NCBI GenBank assembly: GCA_002429385.1 | Contig: DIZL01000007.1 | Coordinates: 1-64,000 of the forward strand | Direction of reading: 5' to 3' | Length of the DNA stretch: 64,000 bases | DNA from: Prolixibacteraceae bacterium UBA6029 | Lineage (GTDB): Bacteria > Bacteroidota > Bacteroidia > Bacteroidales > Prolixibacteraceae | Shown here: in pieces, positions 24,798 through 35,437 of the stretch | Layout: every line of letters starts with the position of its first letter | Numbering within the stretch: position 1 is the first letter of the stretch | Notes under the pieces: generated by a model | What the model was told of the DNA's origin: nothing | What the model saw: the letters and a program-made list of their open reading frames with translations, nothing else | Databases searched by the model: none | Made by a program: the position numbers and the translations under genes

Positions 24798-27176
24798 ATG
24801 ATCAAACATTTTTTCACAAGCATGTACAGGAACATCGAAAGAGATAAGATGTTCACCTTTATTAACCTGACGAATCTAACCATAGGCTTCACCACGTTTA
24901 TCCTCCTGGGAATGGTGGTGAGCTACGAGTTCAACTACGATAAGTCAAACAAGAATTTCGACAGGATCTACCGTGTGCAAACCAAACAGGAAGACTCCTA
25001 TCCGACCAATTATTGTACCTTTAGTCCTGCAGCCATCCGGTACCATTTAATGGCCGATGTGCCCGAAGTGGAAAAGGCCCTGATCATGCGGGAGATATCC
25101 GCAGGGCAGGGTTCGGGGCAATTCTTCACCTTACCCTCCGGGGCCCAGCTATTTGAGAAGTATGGCTATTTCACCGAAAATGCTATATTCGATATCTTTA
25201 CCATAAACATAAAAGAAGGTAACACGACCAATGCACTCGTAGAACCCAGTACAATCGCCCTGTCAGAAACCCTCCAGCAAAAGCTGTTTCCCGAGGGTGG
25301 AGCTGTCGGCAAACAAGTAGTGATTGGCAAGCGTTATCCGCTAACAGTGACCGCTGTCTATGCCGATTTTCCAATCAATTCGACCATGCGCCCCACGTAC
25401 CTGGTTTCAATAAGTACTTATGAAACACTGGCCGAACGTAAAGGGTTCCGGGATGACTGGACCTCAATCGACAATGATAATTATGTACTCTTAAAAAAAG
25501 GCACAGACCCCAGACTAGTCGACTCAAAGATAAAGGATGCCTTCAAAAATGTGAAGAACTTCGAAAAGTCGACTCCATACCTGTATCCGCTGTCAAAGCA
25601 TCACCTTTCACCCAACGGCCAATCCGATACTCTGGTGGGATTGGGCATACTTTCACTGGCAGGATTTCTTGTACTGATTCTTTCGTGCGTGAACTTTGTC
25701 AACCTGTCCTTAGCTAACTCCACCCGACGGGCCAGTGAAATAGGGATAAAAAAAGTAGTGGGTTTTCCTAAGAAAGCAATTGCTGCACAGTTTTTAACCG
25801 AAACGGTAGTTGTTACCATAATAGCCATGATCATCGGATTATTTGCAGCACAAGCTGCGTCTCCCCTGATGGCTCAGATTCTGGAGAAAAATATTGAATA
25901 TCGTGTATTTGAGAACGGCCAGTTATTGCTGATCGTCCTGTTCACAGGACTTCTTGCTGGTCTGCTTTCCGGATTATATCCAGCCATAGTGCTTTCGTCG
26001 TATAATCCGGTAAAAGTCCTGAAAGGGAAACTGTTTGTCGGTACAGGCAAGTCACTCAACTTAAAAAAGGTATTAACAGCTACTCAGTTCTCCATATCGC
26101 TCTTCATGCTTATCGTTAGTTTCATTCTTTACAACCATGTAAACTTTATCCTGAACAAAGATCTGGGTTTCGACAACAAGAACATCATCTATTCGGAAGT
26201 AAAGGTCCAGGATAGCATCGACTTTGAAACCATTCGGCAAAAATTATTGCAACATCCTGAAATTGTGGATGCCTCGTTTTCAAGCACCATACCCTTCCAG
26301 GGAAACATCGGCGGATATGTAACCTGGGAAGGAGCAGCCCAGGACCAGCGGGAAATGATTAGCCGCAATTATGTGAACTATGATTTCATCCCCACATATA
26401 ACCTGAAGATGATGGCCGGACGCAACTTCTCGAAAGATTATCCATCTGACAATAAGTCCTGTATCATCAATGAAACGGCGCTTAAAGTGTTTGGCTGGAC
26501 AGATCCAATCGGCAAAACAATTACCCTTTTTGGTACACCCTATCCGGTCATCGGCGTGGTGAAGGACTTCCATCCTTACTCGGTGCACAATCCCATTCCA
26601 TCATACGTAATGTTCCTTGGGAAAGAAGAACTTACAGGATCAAAGCTTCTCACGGTAAGGTTTACCCCCGGAAATGAACAAAAGGCACAGGAACTGGTCA
26701 CCCGTGAACTGGAAGCCTTCGTCCCGAATGATCCGTTCGAGTTTAAAGATTTTAAAGTAATCTTCTATTTAGATTCAGCCATTTCATTCTGGCAATCACT
26801 GAAACGTTTATTCTTCATGTTTTCGGTGGTAACACTGGTGGTTTCGTCAATTGGATTGTTTGGACTAATACTTTTTACCACCAAACGCCGCACCAAAGAA
26901 ATCGGTGTCCGAAAAGTATTGGGAAGTTCAGTCTTTTCAATATACAGGCAACTTTCGTACGAAGTATTTGCCATGCTGGGAGGTGCAATCCTGGTGGCCT
27001 GTCCTGCAGCGATTCTAATCTACAAAACCATGCCGGGCGCATATAAGGAACCCCTCTCATCCCTGGTATTCCTTGTGGGTATAGCCCTGATCGCCATCAT
27101 TGCCCAGATGACCATCAGTTATCATGTGATTAAAATTGCAGTGAGCAATCCGGTAAAGGCATTGAGGTATGAATAG
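24798..27176 (+). CDS. FtsX/MacB-type ABC permease 2 (792 aa)
   Basis: Same double TM-PCD-FtsX architecture as permease 1. N-terminal TM after MFTFINLTNLTIGFTTFILL, coupling motifs RRASEIGIKKVVG and RRTKEIGVRKVLG, tail SNPVKALRYE. Its C-terminal FtsX module (SIYRQLSYEVFAMLGGAILVACPAAILIY) belongs to a different subgroup from permeases 1, 3 and 5. A 158-nt gap separates it from the second ATPase, so the two may form a functional unit. Confidence 0.92.
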   Translation: MIKHFFTSMYRNIERDKMFTFINLTNLTIGFTTFILLGMVVSYEFNYDKSNKNFDRIYRVQTKQEDSYPTNYCTFSPAAIRYHLMADVPEVEKALIMREISAGQGSGQFFTLPSGAQLFEKYGYFTENAIFDIFTINIKEGNTTNALVEPSTIALSETLQQKLFPEGGAVGKQVVIGKRYPLTVTAVYADFPINSTMRPTYLVSISTYETLAERKGFRDDWTSIDNDNYVLLKKGTDPRLVDSKIKDAFKNVKNFEKSTPYLYPLSKHHLSPNGQSDTLVGLGILSLAGFLVLILSCVNFVNLSLANSTRRASEIGIKKVVGFPKKAIAAQFLTETVVVTIIAMIIGLFAAQAASPLMAQILEKNIEYRVFENGQLLLIVLFTGLLAGLLSGLYPAIVLSSYNPVKVLKGKLFVGTGKSLNLKKVLTATQFSISLFMLIVSFILYNHVNFILNKDLGFDNKNIIYSEVKVQDSIDFETIRQKLLQHPEIVDASFSSTIPFQGNIGGYVTWEGAAQDQREMISRNYVNYDFIPTYNLKMMAGRNFSKDYPSDNKSCIINETALKVFGWTDPIGKTITLFGTPYPVIGVVKDFHPYSVHNPIPSYVMFLGKEELTGSKLLTVRFTPGNEQKAQELVTRELEAFVPNDPFEFKDFKVIFYLDSAISFWQSLKRLFFMFSVVTLVVSSIGLFGLILFTTKRRTKEIGVRKVLGSSVFSIYRQLSYEVFAMLGGAILVACPAAILIYKTMPGAYKEPLSSLVFLVGIALIAIIAQMTISYHVIKIAVSNPVKALRYE

Positions 27177-27334
27177 AATGAGGAAAAAGGAAAAGGGAAA
27201 GAGGAAAAGACAGGAACACTTTGAATGGAGCTGATTCTAACCGAGGAATTTCAAGCCTCATCCATGAAATATTAAAGTCTAACTTTATATTTTCATGGAT
27301 AACGAATAAAAAGCAACTAAATAAAACACATAAA

Positions 27335-28036
27335 ATGATACATCTAACCAACATCGACAAGTATTACGATTCGAAGTTCCAGCGTACATTCGTGCTGAAA
27401 GCCGTTAACCTGGAAGTAAAGGAAGGCGAATTCCTGAGCATTATGAGGCCAAGTGGTTCAGGCAAATCCACGCTACTGAATATCATTGGACTGTTGGATG
27501 AGCCGTCTACAGGTGAATATTCTCTGTACGATAAGTCAGTTCTTAACCTGAAAGAAAAAGCTAAGGTGGATTACCACCGCAATTTCATGGGCTTCATATT
27601 CCAGGCCTATCACCTGATTGAAGAAATGACCGTTTACGAAAACATCGAAACGCCACTGATATACAAAGGTGTAAAAAGCCACGACCGCAAGGCAATGGTG
27701 GCTGACCTGCTTGACCGGTTCAATATGGTGGCAAAAAAAGATTTGTTCCCAACTCAACTTTCAGGGGGCCAACAGCAACTGGTGGGCATTGCACGGGCTA
27801 TTATTGGCAAGCCTAAACTTCTGCTGGCCGACGAACCTACCGGAAACCTGCAATCCGTTCAGGGTGAAATGATCATGGAAACCCTTCAGGAGTTGAATAA
27901 AGAGGGCATGACAATTATCCAGGTAACCCACAATGAGAAATTTGCCGAATATGGGAAAAGGATTATACGGTTGGAGGATGGGATTATCAGAAAGGATTTA
28001 ATAAACCAGATCGCACATGTCCCTATGATTAATTAA
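27335..28036 (+). CDS. ABC ATPase with degenerate motifs (233 aa)
   Basis: LolD/MacB-type ATPase, but several near-invariant positions differ. Walker A reads RPSGSGKST (first Gly of GxxGxGK[ST] replaced by Arg, codon AGG). The signature helix reads LSGGQQQLVGIARA (Arg to Leu, Ala to Gly). The D-loop is GNLQS rather than GNLDS. Walker B LLLADEP and the H-loop His (VTHN) remain. It may hydrolyse ATP poorly, or work only paired with the intact ATPase at 19472. The start at 27335 (MIHLTNIDKYY) is chosen over an in-frame upstream Met at 27221 because the domain begins here. It lies between permeases 2 and 3. Confidence 0.88.
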   Translation: MIHLTNIDKYYDSKFQRTFVLKAVNLEVKEGEFLSIMRPSGSGKSTLLNIIGLLDEPSTGEYSLYDKSVLNLKEKAKVDYHRNFMGFIFQAYHLIEEMTVYENIETPLIYKGVKSHDRKAMVADLLDRFNMVAKKDLFPTQLSGGQQQLVGIARAIIGKPKLLLADEPTGNLQSVQGEMIMETLQELNKEGMTIIQVTHNEKFAEYGKRIIRLEDGIIRKDLINQIAHVPMIN

Positions 28037-28115
28037 TGGTTCGAAAGCGTTACTTACAAAAGTCAATCATCAGTTCAAACGAAACAATGCTCAGGACAAT
28101 TTAGAATAAAACGAT

Positions 28116-30542
28116 ATGAAGTTATTTAGGAAATTGAAATCGAATTGGAAGTGGTTGGCAATTAATGTTGCCGGCCTGAGTGTAGCCCTGGCCTGTCTGT
28201 TGATCACTTTTCTGTACGTAAGACAGGAATTGAGTTACGACCGGTTTCATTCAAAGGCCGACCGTATTGTCCGGGTAACTACCGACAGCAATAATGGCGC
28301 GACTTCGATGCACCCGGCACGAGTGGCTGGTGACTGGCCCAAACAACTGGTGACCGATTTCCCCTCCATCGAAAAAATGGTCAGGCTGGTGCCCTTCCGG
28401 AGAGCGATCATCAAGATAGGAGACCAGAAATTCTACAACGAACGGGCCTTTTCAACCGACAGTTCGTTTTTTGATGTGTTCGACTTTAAAGTAATCTCCG
28501 GAAATCCTGTCAATGCATTCGCCCAGCCCAACCGCGCATTCATCAGCCGCAGCCTGGCTCTGAAATACTTCGGGAACATTAACGTTGTTGGAAAGGAGAT
28601 TTCGATTCTGCACCAACAGGTTTCTCAGCCCAAAGTGTATGTGATTGATGGCGTAATGGAAGATTTTCCGATCAATTCTCATTTTCATATCGATTTGCTC
28701 ACTTCGTTTACCACGGTGGATGACCAGACAACCTGGGCCTATACCTATTTCCTTCTGAAACCAGGAACAGATTTGGAATCTTTGCAGAATACTATTCAAC
28801 AAAAATGGATAAAGGAAAACAAATCAGGGAGTCAAGTTTCCATTTTGTATCTTCAGAAACTCACCGACATTCACCTGTTCAGCCATAAAACCCGTGAGAT
28901 GGAAAAGAACGGGGACATCCGTTCCATCATTTTGCTGATGAGCGGTGCGCTGGTAATACTTTTCATTGCACTTATTAATTTCATGAACCTGAACCGTGTA
29001 CAGTTTATTTCAGCTCTTAAAAACGTGAAAGTGAAACTGATTAATGGCGCATCAAAAAGTACCATTGCCATGGAAATAGGCACTGAATCGCTTCTTCTTT
29101 CTATGATGTCGGTGATTGTGGGCTTGCTTCTGGCACTCCAGCTGAGTAAATCACTGGGGATTTCTGTTTTTCAACCCGACAACCTGATGGTTATCGCTTT
29201 GATTACAGCTGGCTTTATCCTGGTTATTTCTGTTCTATCGGTAGTGCCGCTTTTTACTACAAAAATTGTGTCCAACCTGACTATGTACTCCCCGAAAGGG
29301 CGGCTGTATTCTTTTCCGTTGGTGGTGCAATTTGCACTGGCCATTGTGGCCATTGGCTGTACGCTGGTACTTAACCGTCAAATGGATTTTATAACTGATG
29401 AACATCCGAATGCTCAGAATGCCAATATGCTGGTAATTGCCGGCAATCCCTGGGATGTCGTACAGCGATATGAACGGTTGAAAAATGAGTTGCTGAAGCA
29501 CCCTGAAATAAACGAAATGACCGCTGCCATGGAAGAACCGGGGGGTGATATCCTAGATAACGTAGGGTTCGAGATGGAAGGCGTTGACAAAAAGGAAGGG
29601 CAGTCTATCAATATTTTTACCACTGACTCCAATTTTTTCAGTATGATGAACATTCATCCCATCGCAGGAACAACCGAGCTGGGCTTTACACCCTCACAAC
29701 AATGGGAAGCCGATGCGGTCGAACTCAGTACACTGCGGACAAACGGCAAGCCTGATCCGCAAAAACAGGCAGAACTGGAGAAAAAGGTTGGTAATTACCA
29801 CGACAAGTATATCCTGAACCAAAGCGCCCTTAAGCTGCTCGGAATTGTAAATCCCAAAGATGCCATTGGAAAACGATTCCGGTTAAACTTCTTTTTACCC
29901 GACCTTTTTCCAGAAGGAGAAATCGTTGGGGTAGTACCCGATTTCCATTACACCAACCTGCACAACGCAGAAAAACCACTGGCTATCGCCCCCAGAAAGA
30001 TGTTTAACTATTGTTTCATGATCGGTATTGATCCGGCTCAGCGTAAAAAAGCAGTGGAAACAATTGCCACCACCTGGCAAAAAATTAATCCTGAATTCCC
30101 GCTTCAGTACGAATACATGACCGATGCCTACCAGAAAGTGTATGCAGGCGAATATGCCCAATCGCGGGTGCTGTCGCTGTTTGCAATCATCTCCATCCTG
30201 ATTGCGGCGCTTGGTGTATTTGCCCTTGCCAGCTTCAAGATACAGCGTCAGGAAAAGGAAATTGGCATCCGAAAGGTTAACGGAGCAAGGAACTCGGAAA
30301 TTCTCCTGATGCTTAACCGCGATTTTATCAAATGGGTAATTGCCGGATTCATAATTGCCACGCCGATCGCATGGTATGCCATGCACCGCTGGCTCGAAAG
30401 CTTTGCCTACAAGACCAGCCTGAGCTGGTGGATCTTTGCCCTGGCCGGTTTACTGGCATTGGGAATTGCATTACTAACAGTTAGTTGGAAAAGCTGGATA
30501 GCAGCCACACGAAACCCGGTGGAAGCACTGAGGTATGAATAG
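28116..30542 (+). CDS. FtsX/MacB-type ABC permease 3 (808 aa)
   Basis: Double TM-PCD-FtsX permease. N-terminal TM WLAINVAGLSVALACLLITFLYV. The first coupling region is altered: FISALKNVKVKLINGA instead of the usual S-EIGIKKxNGA, so the first module may couple weakly. The second is canonical (RQEKEIGIRKVNGA). The tail SWKSWIAATRNPVEALRYE and the preceding ~75 residues are nearly the same as in permease 5. It follows the degenerate ATPase by 79 nt and precedes permease 4 by 51 nt. Confidence 0.91.
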   Translation: MKLFRKLKSNWKWLAINVAGLSVALACLLITFLYVRQELSYDRFHSKADRIVRVTTDSNNGATSMHPARVAGDWPKQLVTDFPSIEKMVRLVPFRRAIIKIGDQKFYNERAFSTDSSFFDVFDFKVISGNPVNAFAQPNRAFISRSLALKYFGNINVVGKEISILHQQVSQPKVYVIDGVMEDFPINSHFHIDLLTSFTTVDDQTTWAYTYFLLKPGTDLESLQNTIQQKWIKENKSGSQVSILYLQKLTDIHLFSHKTREMEKNGDIRSIILLMSGALVILFIALINFMNLNRVQFISALKNVKVKLINGASKSTIAMEIGTESLLLSMMSVIVGLLLALQLSKSLGISVFQPDNLMVIALITAGFILVISVLSVVPLFTTKIVSNLTMYSPKGRLYSFPLVVQFALAIVAIGCTLVLNRQMDFITDEHPNAQNANMLVIAGNPWDVVQRYERLKNELLKHPEINEMTAAMEEPGGDILDNVGFEMEGVDKKEGQSINIFTTDSNFFSMMNIHPIAGTTELGFTPSQQWEADAVELSTLRTNGKPDPQKQAELEKKVGNYHDKYILNQSALKLLGIVNPKDAIGKRFRLNFFLPDLFPEGEIVGVVPDFHYTNLHNAEKPLAIAPRKMFNYCFMIGIDPAQRKKAVETIATTWQKINPEFPLQYEYMTDAYQKVYAGEYAQSRVLSLFAIISILIAALGVFALASFKIQRQEKEIGIRKVNGARNSEILLMLNRDFIKWVIAGFIIATPIAWYAMHRWLESFAYKTSLSWWIFALAGLLALGIALLTVSWKSWIAATRNPVEALRYE

Positions 30543-30593
30543 TATTTCAGCCTTATCAGGAGTATATCTTTATAAATAATATACAATCAAAAC

Positions 30594-32951
30594 ATGTTTA
30601 AATCGATGTCGTCATTAACTAAAAATTGGAAGCGGAACAAAGGGTTCCTGATCATTAACATTACCGGATTGGCTATTGGACTGGCTGTTTCAATCCTGCT
30701 ATTGCTCTATGTGATGAACGAATGGAGTTACGACCGCCATTTTCAAAAACAAGACCGCATTGTACAGCTCAACTCCGTCTGGACTCTTGAGGGTCGAAAA
30801 GAAATAAACCCAATCTGTACCCGAAAGGCTTATTCTGAACTTCCACAGAATATTCCGGGAATTGATAAAGCGGTACAGATTTACCGAGGTTGGGGCGTGG
30901 AAGTAATCCGTAAACCTGAACATTTTCAGAATCTGCAATTACTTTATGCCGATCCTGAATTCTTTGATATTTTTGAAATGAACTTTGTTTACGGGACAGC
31001 GGCAAATGCCCTGATCAGTCCATATTCTGTAGTATTGACCCAACCGAAAGCCGAAGCAATTTTTGGAAAGGCTAATCCTATGGGGCAAACCTTTACTATT
31101 GACGGAGAGGAATTCACGGTTTCAGGAGTAGTCGAAAAGCTGCCGGCAAATACACATTTCAACTTCGACGTTCTCGCTTCCATGAAATCGATACCAAACA
31201 TGGATAATATAACCAGTTTGGAATTTTTCACCTATTACCTCCTCAAACCCAACGTTCCGAAGGATCAGGTTTGTCAGGCCATCAGGAAAGAATATACGTC
31301 CATGCTTGCAAAAGCATTCAGTGACTTTGGCTCATCATTTGATGCCATAACTGAACCGCTTACATGCATTCACTTGTTTTCGAAAGCCAACTACGGCTTA
31401 GGCAATCAGGGAAGTCTGCAAACCGTGTGGCTACTGGTTGGGCTTGCCTTTCTGATCCTTCTGCTCGCTATTACCAACTTTGTCAATCTTTTTGTGGTTC
31501 AGGGAAGTAACCGATCTACTGAGATAGGAATCCGGAAAACCAACGGCGCCGGTACCCGCGAAATATCCCGTCAGTTCTTTGGCGAAGCCTCCATGGTGGT
31601 CTTTATCTCTTTTATCATCGGGATTGCTTTGGCCATCATTTTACTTCCTTCGTTTTCAGGGCTTATCCATAAAAACCTCGAAGCTTCGCTCTTTTATCAT
31701 CCGGTCTTCATTTCAGGAACTATTTTGCTGATTATTTTTACCATCCTGCTTTCGGCAAGCTATCCGGCATTTTACCTGAGCCGTTTTAATACAATCGAAA
31801 TTCTGAAGAGATCAGCCTCCAATCAATCGAAAAAGAGTTTTACTACTTCAATTGTCATCTTTCAGTCGGTAATAACCATTGTTTTGATCGCCGTGTTACT
31901 GATCGTGAACAAGCAATCGAATTACCTGAAAAGCATTCCCGCAGGATTTAATCCAAACCATGTGATGGTAGCCTCGTCTGTCAACAACCAGATTAGCAAG
32001 CATTACGATGCCCTGAAACAAAACTTGCTGAAAGTACCGGGAGTTGAAATGGTAAGCTCTGCACAACACATAGTGGGTGGCGGTACCAGCGGACAAGGCA
32101 TTTACCGTTTTGGCGGGAATGGAAAAACCTTTAAATCGATAAACGAATACCGGGTCTTGCCAGGCTTGTGCGAACTGATGGAATTTAAGCTGAAAGAAGG
32201 GAACTTCTTCAGGGAAAGTGATCCCGCCAACAAAAAATACGTCGTTTTGAATGAAGAAGCTGTAAAAATGCTCAACCTTGAAAACCCAATAGGCGAAAAG
32301 GTCGTCATGTTTGATGACCCGATGGAGGTAATCGGGGTGGTGAAGAACTTTTACTACCATTCTCCGGCGCAGAAGATTGAGCCCATTGCGCTTACCTGCT
32401 ATCGGAATTACCCTCAGTTCATTTATATCCGGTTTAACCCAACGATAAACAAATCACAGGCCACACAATCTGTACTTCCGGTATTCCGCCAGTTCGATCC
32501 CGATTTCATGCTGGTTCCCAATTGGAGTGATGATGTTTACAATGATAAGTTCAACGGCGAAAAGACCTTATCTGAAATCATTTTCACAAGCACACTTTTA
32601 TCTTTATTGGTTGCTATGCTTGGGCTTTTTGCCATACACTCGTTTACCATTGCCCGCCGGATCAAGGAAATCGGGATCCGCAAAGTGGCTGGTAGTTCCA
32701 CCAGATCAGTAGTTTTTTTACTCTCCGAAAACGTATTCCTCAGGATTGGTATTTCAGCGCTAATTGCTCTGCCCGTAACCTGGCTCATCGGTCAGCATTG
32801 GCTCGAAGGCTATTCCAATCATATTCACATCGGGTTGCTCCTGCTACTGATCCCCCTGGCTATTCATACCCTGATTGCGATACTTGCTACCTTTTTGATC
32901 AGCTACAGGGCAGCAACAAGGAACCCAATTGAAGCACTGAGGTATGAATAA
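30594..32951 (+). CDS. FtsX/MacB-type ABC permease 4 (785 aa)
   Basis: Double TM-PCD-FtsX permease. N-terminal TM FLIINITGLAIGLAVSILLLLYV; coupling motifs NRSTEIGIRKTNGA and RRIKEIGIRKVAGS; tail YRAATRNPIEALRYE. The last FtsX module (IALPVTWLIGQHWLEGYSNHIHIGLLLLLIP) is of the same subgroup logic as permease 2 rather than 1, 3 and 5. It is tightly spaced behind permease 3 (51 nt) and is probably in the same transcript. Confidence 0.91.
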   Translation: MFKSMSSLTKNWKRNKGFLIINITGLAIGLAVSILLLLYVMNEWSYDRHFQKQDRIVQLNSVWTLEGRKEINPICTRKAYSELPQNIPGIDKAVQIYRGWGVEVIRKPEHFQNLQLLYADPEFFDIFEMNFVYGTAANALISPYSVVLTQPKAEAIFGKANPMGQTFTIDGEEFTVSGVVEKLPANTHFNFDVLASMKSIPNMDNITSLEFFTYYLLKPNVPKDQVCQAIRKEYTSMLAKAFSDFGSSFDAITEPLTCIHLFSKANYGLGNQGSLQTVWLLVGLAFLILLLAITNFVNLFVVQGSNRSTEIGIRKTNGAGTREISRQFFGEASMVVFISFIIGIALAIILLPSFSGLIHKNLEASLFYHPVFISGTILLIIFTILLSASYPAFYLSRFNTIEILKRSASNQSKKSFTTSIVIFQSVITIVLIAVLLIVNKQSNYLKSIPAGFNPNHVMVASSVNNQISKHYDALKQNLLKVPGVEMVSSAQHIVGGGTSGQGIYRFGGNGKTFKSINEYRVLPGLCELMEFKLKEGNFFRESDPANKKYVVLNEEAVKMLNLENPIGEKVVMFDDPMEVIGVVKNFYYHSPAQKIEPIALTCYRNYPQFIYIRFNPTINKSQATQSVLPVFRQFDPDFMLVPNWSDDVYNDKFNGEKTLSEIIFTSTLLSLLVAMLGLFAIHSFTIARRIKEIGIRKVAGSSTRSVVFLLSENVFLRIGISALIALPVTWLIGQHWLEGYSNHIHIGLLLLLIPLAIHTLIAILATFLISYRAATRNPIEALRYE

Positions 32952-33037
32952 AAGAAGGCATAGTATAATAGGCATAATAAGGAAAATAAAATAGGATTAC
33001 CCTTAACAAAACGAATATATATAAGCAGAAATATATT

Positions 33038-35437
33038 ATGACAGTTAATTATCTTAAACTTATCTTTCGCAATCTGATAAATCGAAAAAGTTTCACTCTA
33101 ATCAATCTTTTGGGACTTTCTATGGCCTTTGCCGTTTGTATCATTATTTTGCTTTATGTTTATACTGAGTTAAGCTTCGATAAAAATATTCCTGATTTCA
33201 AGAATAAATACCGTATTACGATCAGCAATTCGGATGAACAAAAAGCAAATCTACCTTATAATTTGAAGGAACTCTTAGAGCCTCAACTCCCCATTGGTTC
33301 AGAGTTGGCAGTTGTATCGACAAGTAGTGAATACACTACCGAAGATGTATTAATTGGGTATAATCGTAATTTATATAAATTCAAACACTTAATCTTTGCC
33401 GATAGTCGGATTCTATCCATATTGGGATTATCGCTATTAGAGGGAAATGCAGATTGTTATCAACAGTCACCAAATCAAATACTCCTATCTCAAAAGACCG
33501 CGCAAACAATATTTGGCAATAAAAATGCCATTGGGCAAATGCTTAAATATGGTAATATGAACTATACCGTATCTGGCCTATTTAGAGATTTACCCTCAAA
33601 TACCCATCTGCCTATTGAACTGATATCTCTACGACCTTTAGACTGGAAATTTACCTACGAGCAGGAGAATAGCTGGGGATACAATTTGTTTGATTACTAT
33701 CTATGGGTACCAGCTCACAGCAAAGTCACAGATATTGAATCCACCATTAAAAATATTTATCTTTCAGCTCACCCCTATTATAAAAATGCCAGTCAGAAAG
33801 AGAAAGATAAAGTTTCCTTTAAGTTGGAACCAATTACCGATATCCATCTTTATTCAGATCAACTCAAATGGGACAATAATAAAATAAAAGGAAGTATCGG
33901 ACTGATTATTACATTTATAATCATTGGGTTACTCATTTTATTGATGGCTACTTTTAATTACATCAATCTATCCACCGCCTATTTTCAGACAAAAAATACC
34001 TTCTCCGGGAATCTGAAGGTTTTTGGAGCTTCTTCTGCTCATCTATATCAATACATATATTTACAAACAACCCTGATCGTTTTGTTTGGATTGATCGGTT
34101 CTCTTGGCATTGTGAGAATGTTGCTTCCAATGTTCAACGTGTTAGTCTATCGCCAAATAGCTTTCACCCTCCTATTAAACCCTGTAGTTATTGGCATTGG
34201 TCTTACGATCATTTCTCTTGTCATTCTTCTTGCAGGGTTATATCCTGCTATTAGGTTTTCCAACCAAACTCCGGCAAATGCACTTCTACGCTCATCATCT
34301 ATGGAATCCTCCTTTTCAAAATCATTCATTCGTAAAGTTATGGTCGTATCCCAATTTACCATTTCAATCGGATTGATAATTATAATTCTAGTCATGGGGC
34401 GACAGATTAGATTGATGAGCCAACAACATCTTGGATTTAATGCAGAACAATTAATTGAGATCAAATCATCTGTCAGTAAAAATGAGTTTAACCTGCTTAA
34501 AAGCCGGCTTGAACGTGTTTCTAATGTGGCTGGTGTATCAATTGCTAATTATAACCCAGGCGACTATATTGCCGATGGTTTTCCAATCCGATTATCAGGT
34601 GCTCCGAAAGATAAAAATATTGATGGTTCAACGGCTGTACGGGTTGATTACAATTATTTTGATGTCATGAATATCAGACAATTGCAAGGCGAAACTATTA
34701 ACCCAACAATGGAGGACAAAAATTTAGTAATCCTAAGTAAAACTGCTGCTGATGAACTTGGATTACCTAATCCTATTGGGGAGAAAATATACTATTCCGG
34801 CACTTTAAAGGAATATTTAGTTGCCGGAGTAGTGGATGATATACAATACCGAAGTTTTCGGGAAAGGCCAAAACCAATTATTTATACATTAGGCCATTGG
34901 GGTGGAAATCCAGTCCTTCGTCTTATAAAAGGAGATCATGAGAAAGCAATAGCATCCATCAAGGAAGCATGGAATTCCTTATTTCCCGATCGCCCATTTG
35001 ATTTTAGCTTTTTCGATGATAAACTTGAAAGCAATTACCAACGCGAGACAAATACACTTCGATTACTTAATCTGCTAATGATCATTTCAATAATCATTTC
35101 ATCAATGGGTATTTATGGTCTTATCATGGAAATAACCATTCAGCGTACAAAAGAGATAGGCATCCGCAAAGTTAACGGGGCAAAAATATCTGAAGTCATG
35201 GTCATGCTGAATATAGATTTTGTGAGATGGATAATTATTGCTTTTATAATCGCAAGTCCGATCGCCTGGTATGCCATGTATCACTGGCTCGAAAGCTTTG
35301 CCTATAAAACTAACCAGAGTTGGTGGATCTTTGCACTGGCAGGATTTTTGGCATTGGGAATTGCATTACTAACGGTGAGTATGAAAAGCTGGATAGCGGC
35401 AACAAGGAACCCAATTGAAGCACTGCGGTATGAGTAG
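33038..35437 (+). CDS. FtsX/MacB-type ABC permease 5, AT-rich (799 aa)
   Basis: Double TM-PCD-FtsX permease closing the locus. The body is visibly more AT-rich than permeases 1-4, with many ATA/TTA/AAT codons. The first coupling motif is atypical (FQTKNTFSGNLKVFGAS in place of EIGIKKxNGA). The second is canonical (QRTKEIGIRKVNGA). The final ~250 nt match permease 3 closely, including long identical runs near GGCATTGGGAATTGCATT, in spite of the different composition upstream. This suggests acquired or fast-drifting sequence whose 3' end was converted by a neighbour. Confidence 0.9.
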   Translation: MTVNYLKLIFRNLINRKSFTLINLLGLSMAFAVCIIILLYVYTELSFDKNIPDFKNKYRITISNSDEQKANLPYNLKELLEPQLPIGSELAVVSTSSEYTTEDVLIGYNRNLYKFKHLIFADSRILSILGLSLLEGNADCYQQSPNQILLSQKTAQTIFGNKNAIGQMLKYGNMNYTVSGLFRDLPSNTHLPIELISLRPLDWKFTYEQENSWGYNLFDYYLWVPAHSKVTDIESTIKNIYLSAHPYYKNASQKEKDKVSFKLEPITDIHLYSDQLKWDNNKIKGSIGLIITFIIIGLLILLMATFNYINLSTAYFQTKNTFSGNLKVFGASSAHLYQYIYLQTTLIVLFGLIGSLGIVRMLLPMFNVLVYRQIAFTLLLNPVVIGIGLTIISLVILLAGLYPAIRFSNQTPANALLRSSSMESSFSKSFIRKVMVVSQFTISIGLIIIILVMGRQIRLMSQQHLGFNAEQLIEIKSSVSKNEFNLLKSRLERVSNVAGVSIANYNPGDYIADGFPIRLSGAPKDKNIDGSTAVRVDYNYFDVMNIRQLQGETINPTMEDKNLVILSKTAADELGLPNPIGEKIYYSGTLKEYLVAGVVDDIQYRSFRERPKPIIYTLGHWGGNPVLRLIKGDHEKAIASIKEAWNSLFPDRPFDFSFFDDKLESNYQRETNTLRLLNLLMIISIIISSMGIYGLIMEITIQRTKEIGIRKVNGAKISEVMVMLNIDFVRWIIIAFIIASPIAWYAMYHWLESFAYKTNQSWWIFALAGFLALGIALLTVSMKSWIAATRNPIEALRYE

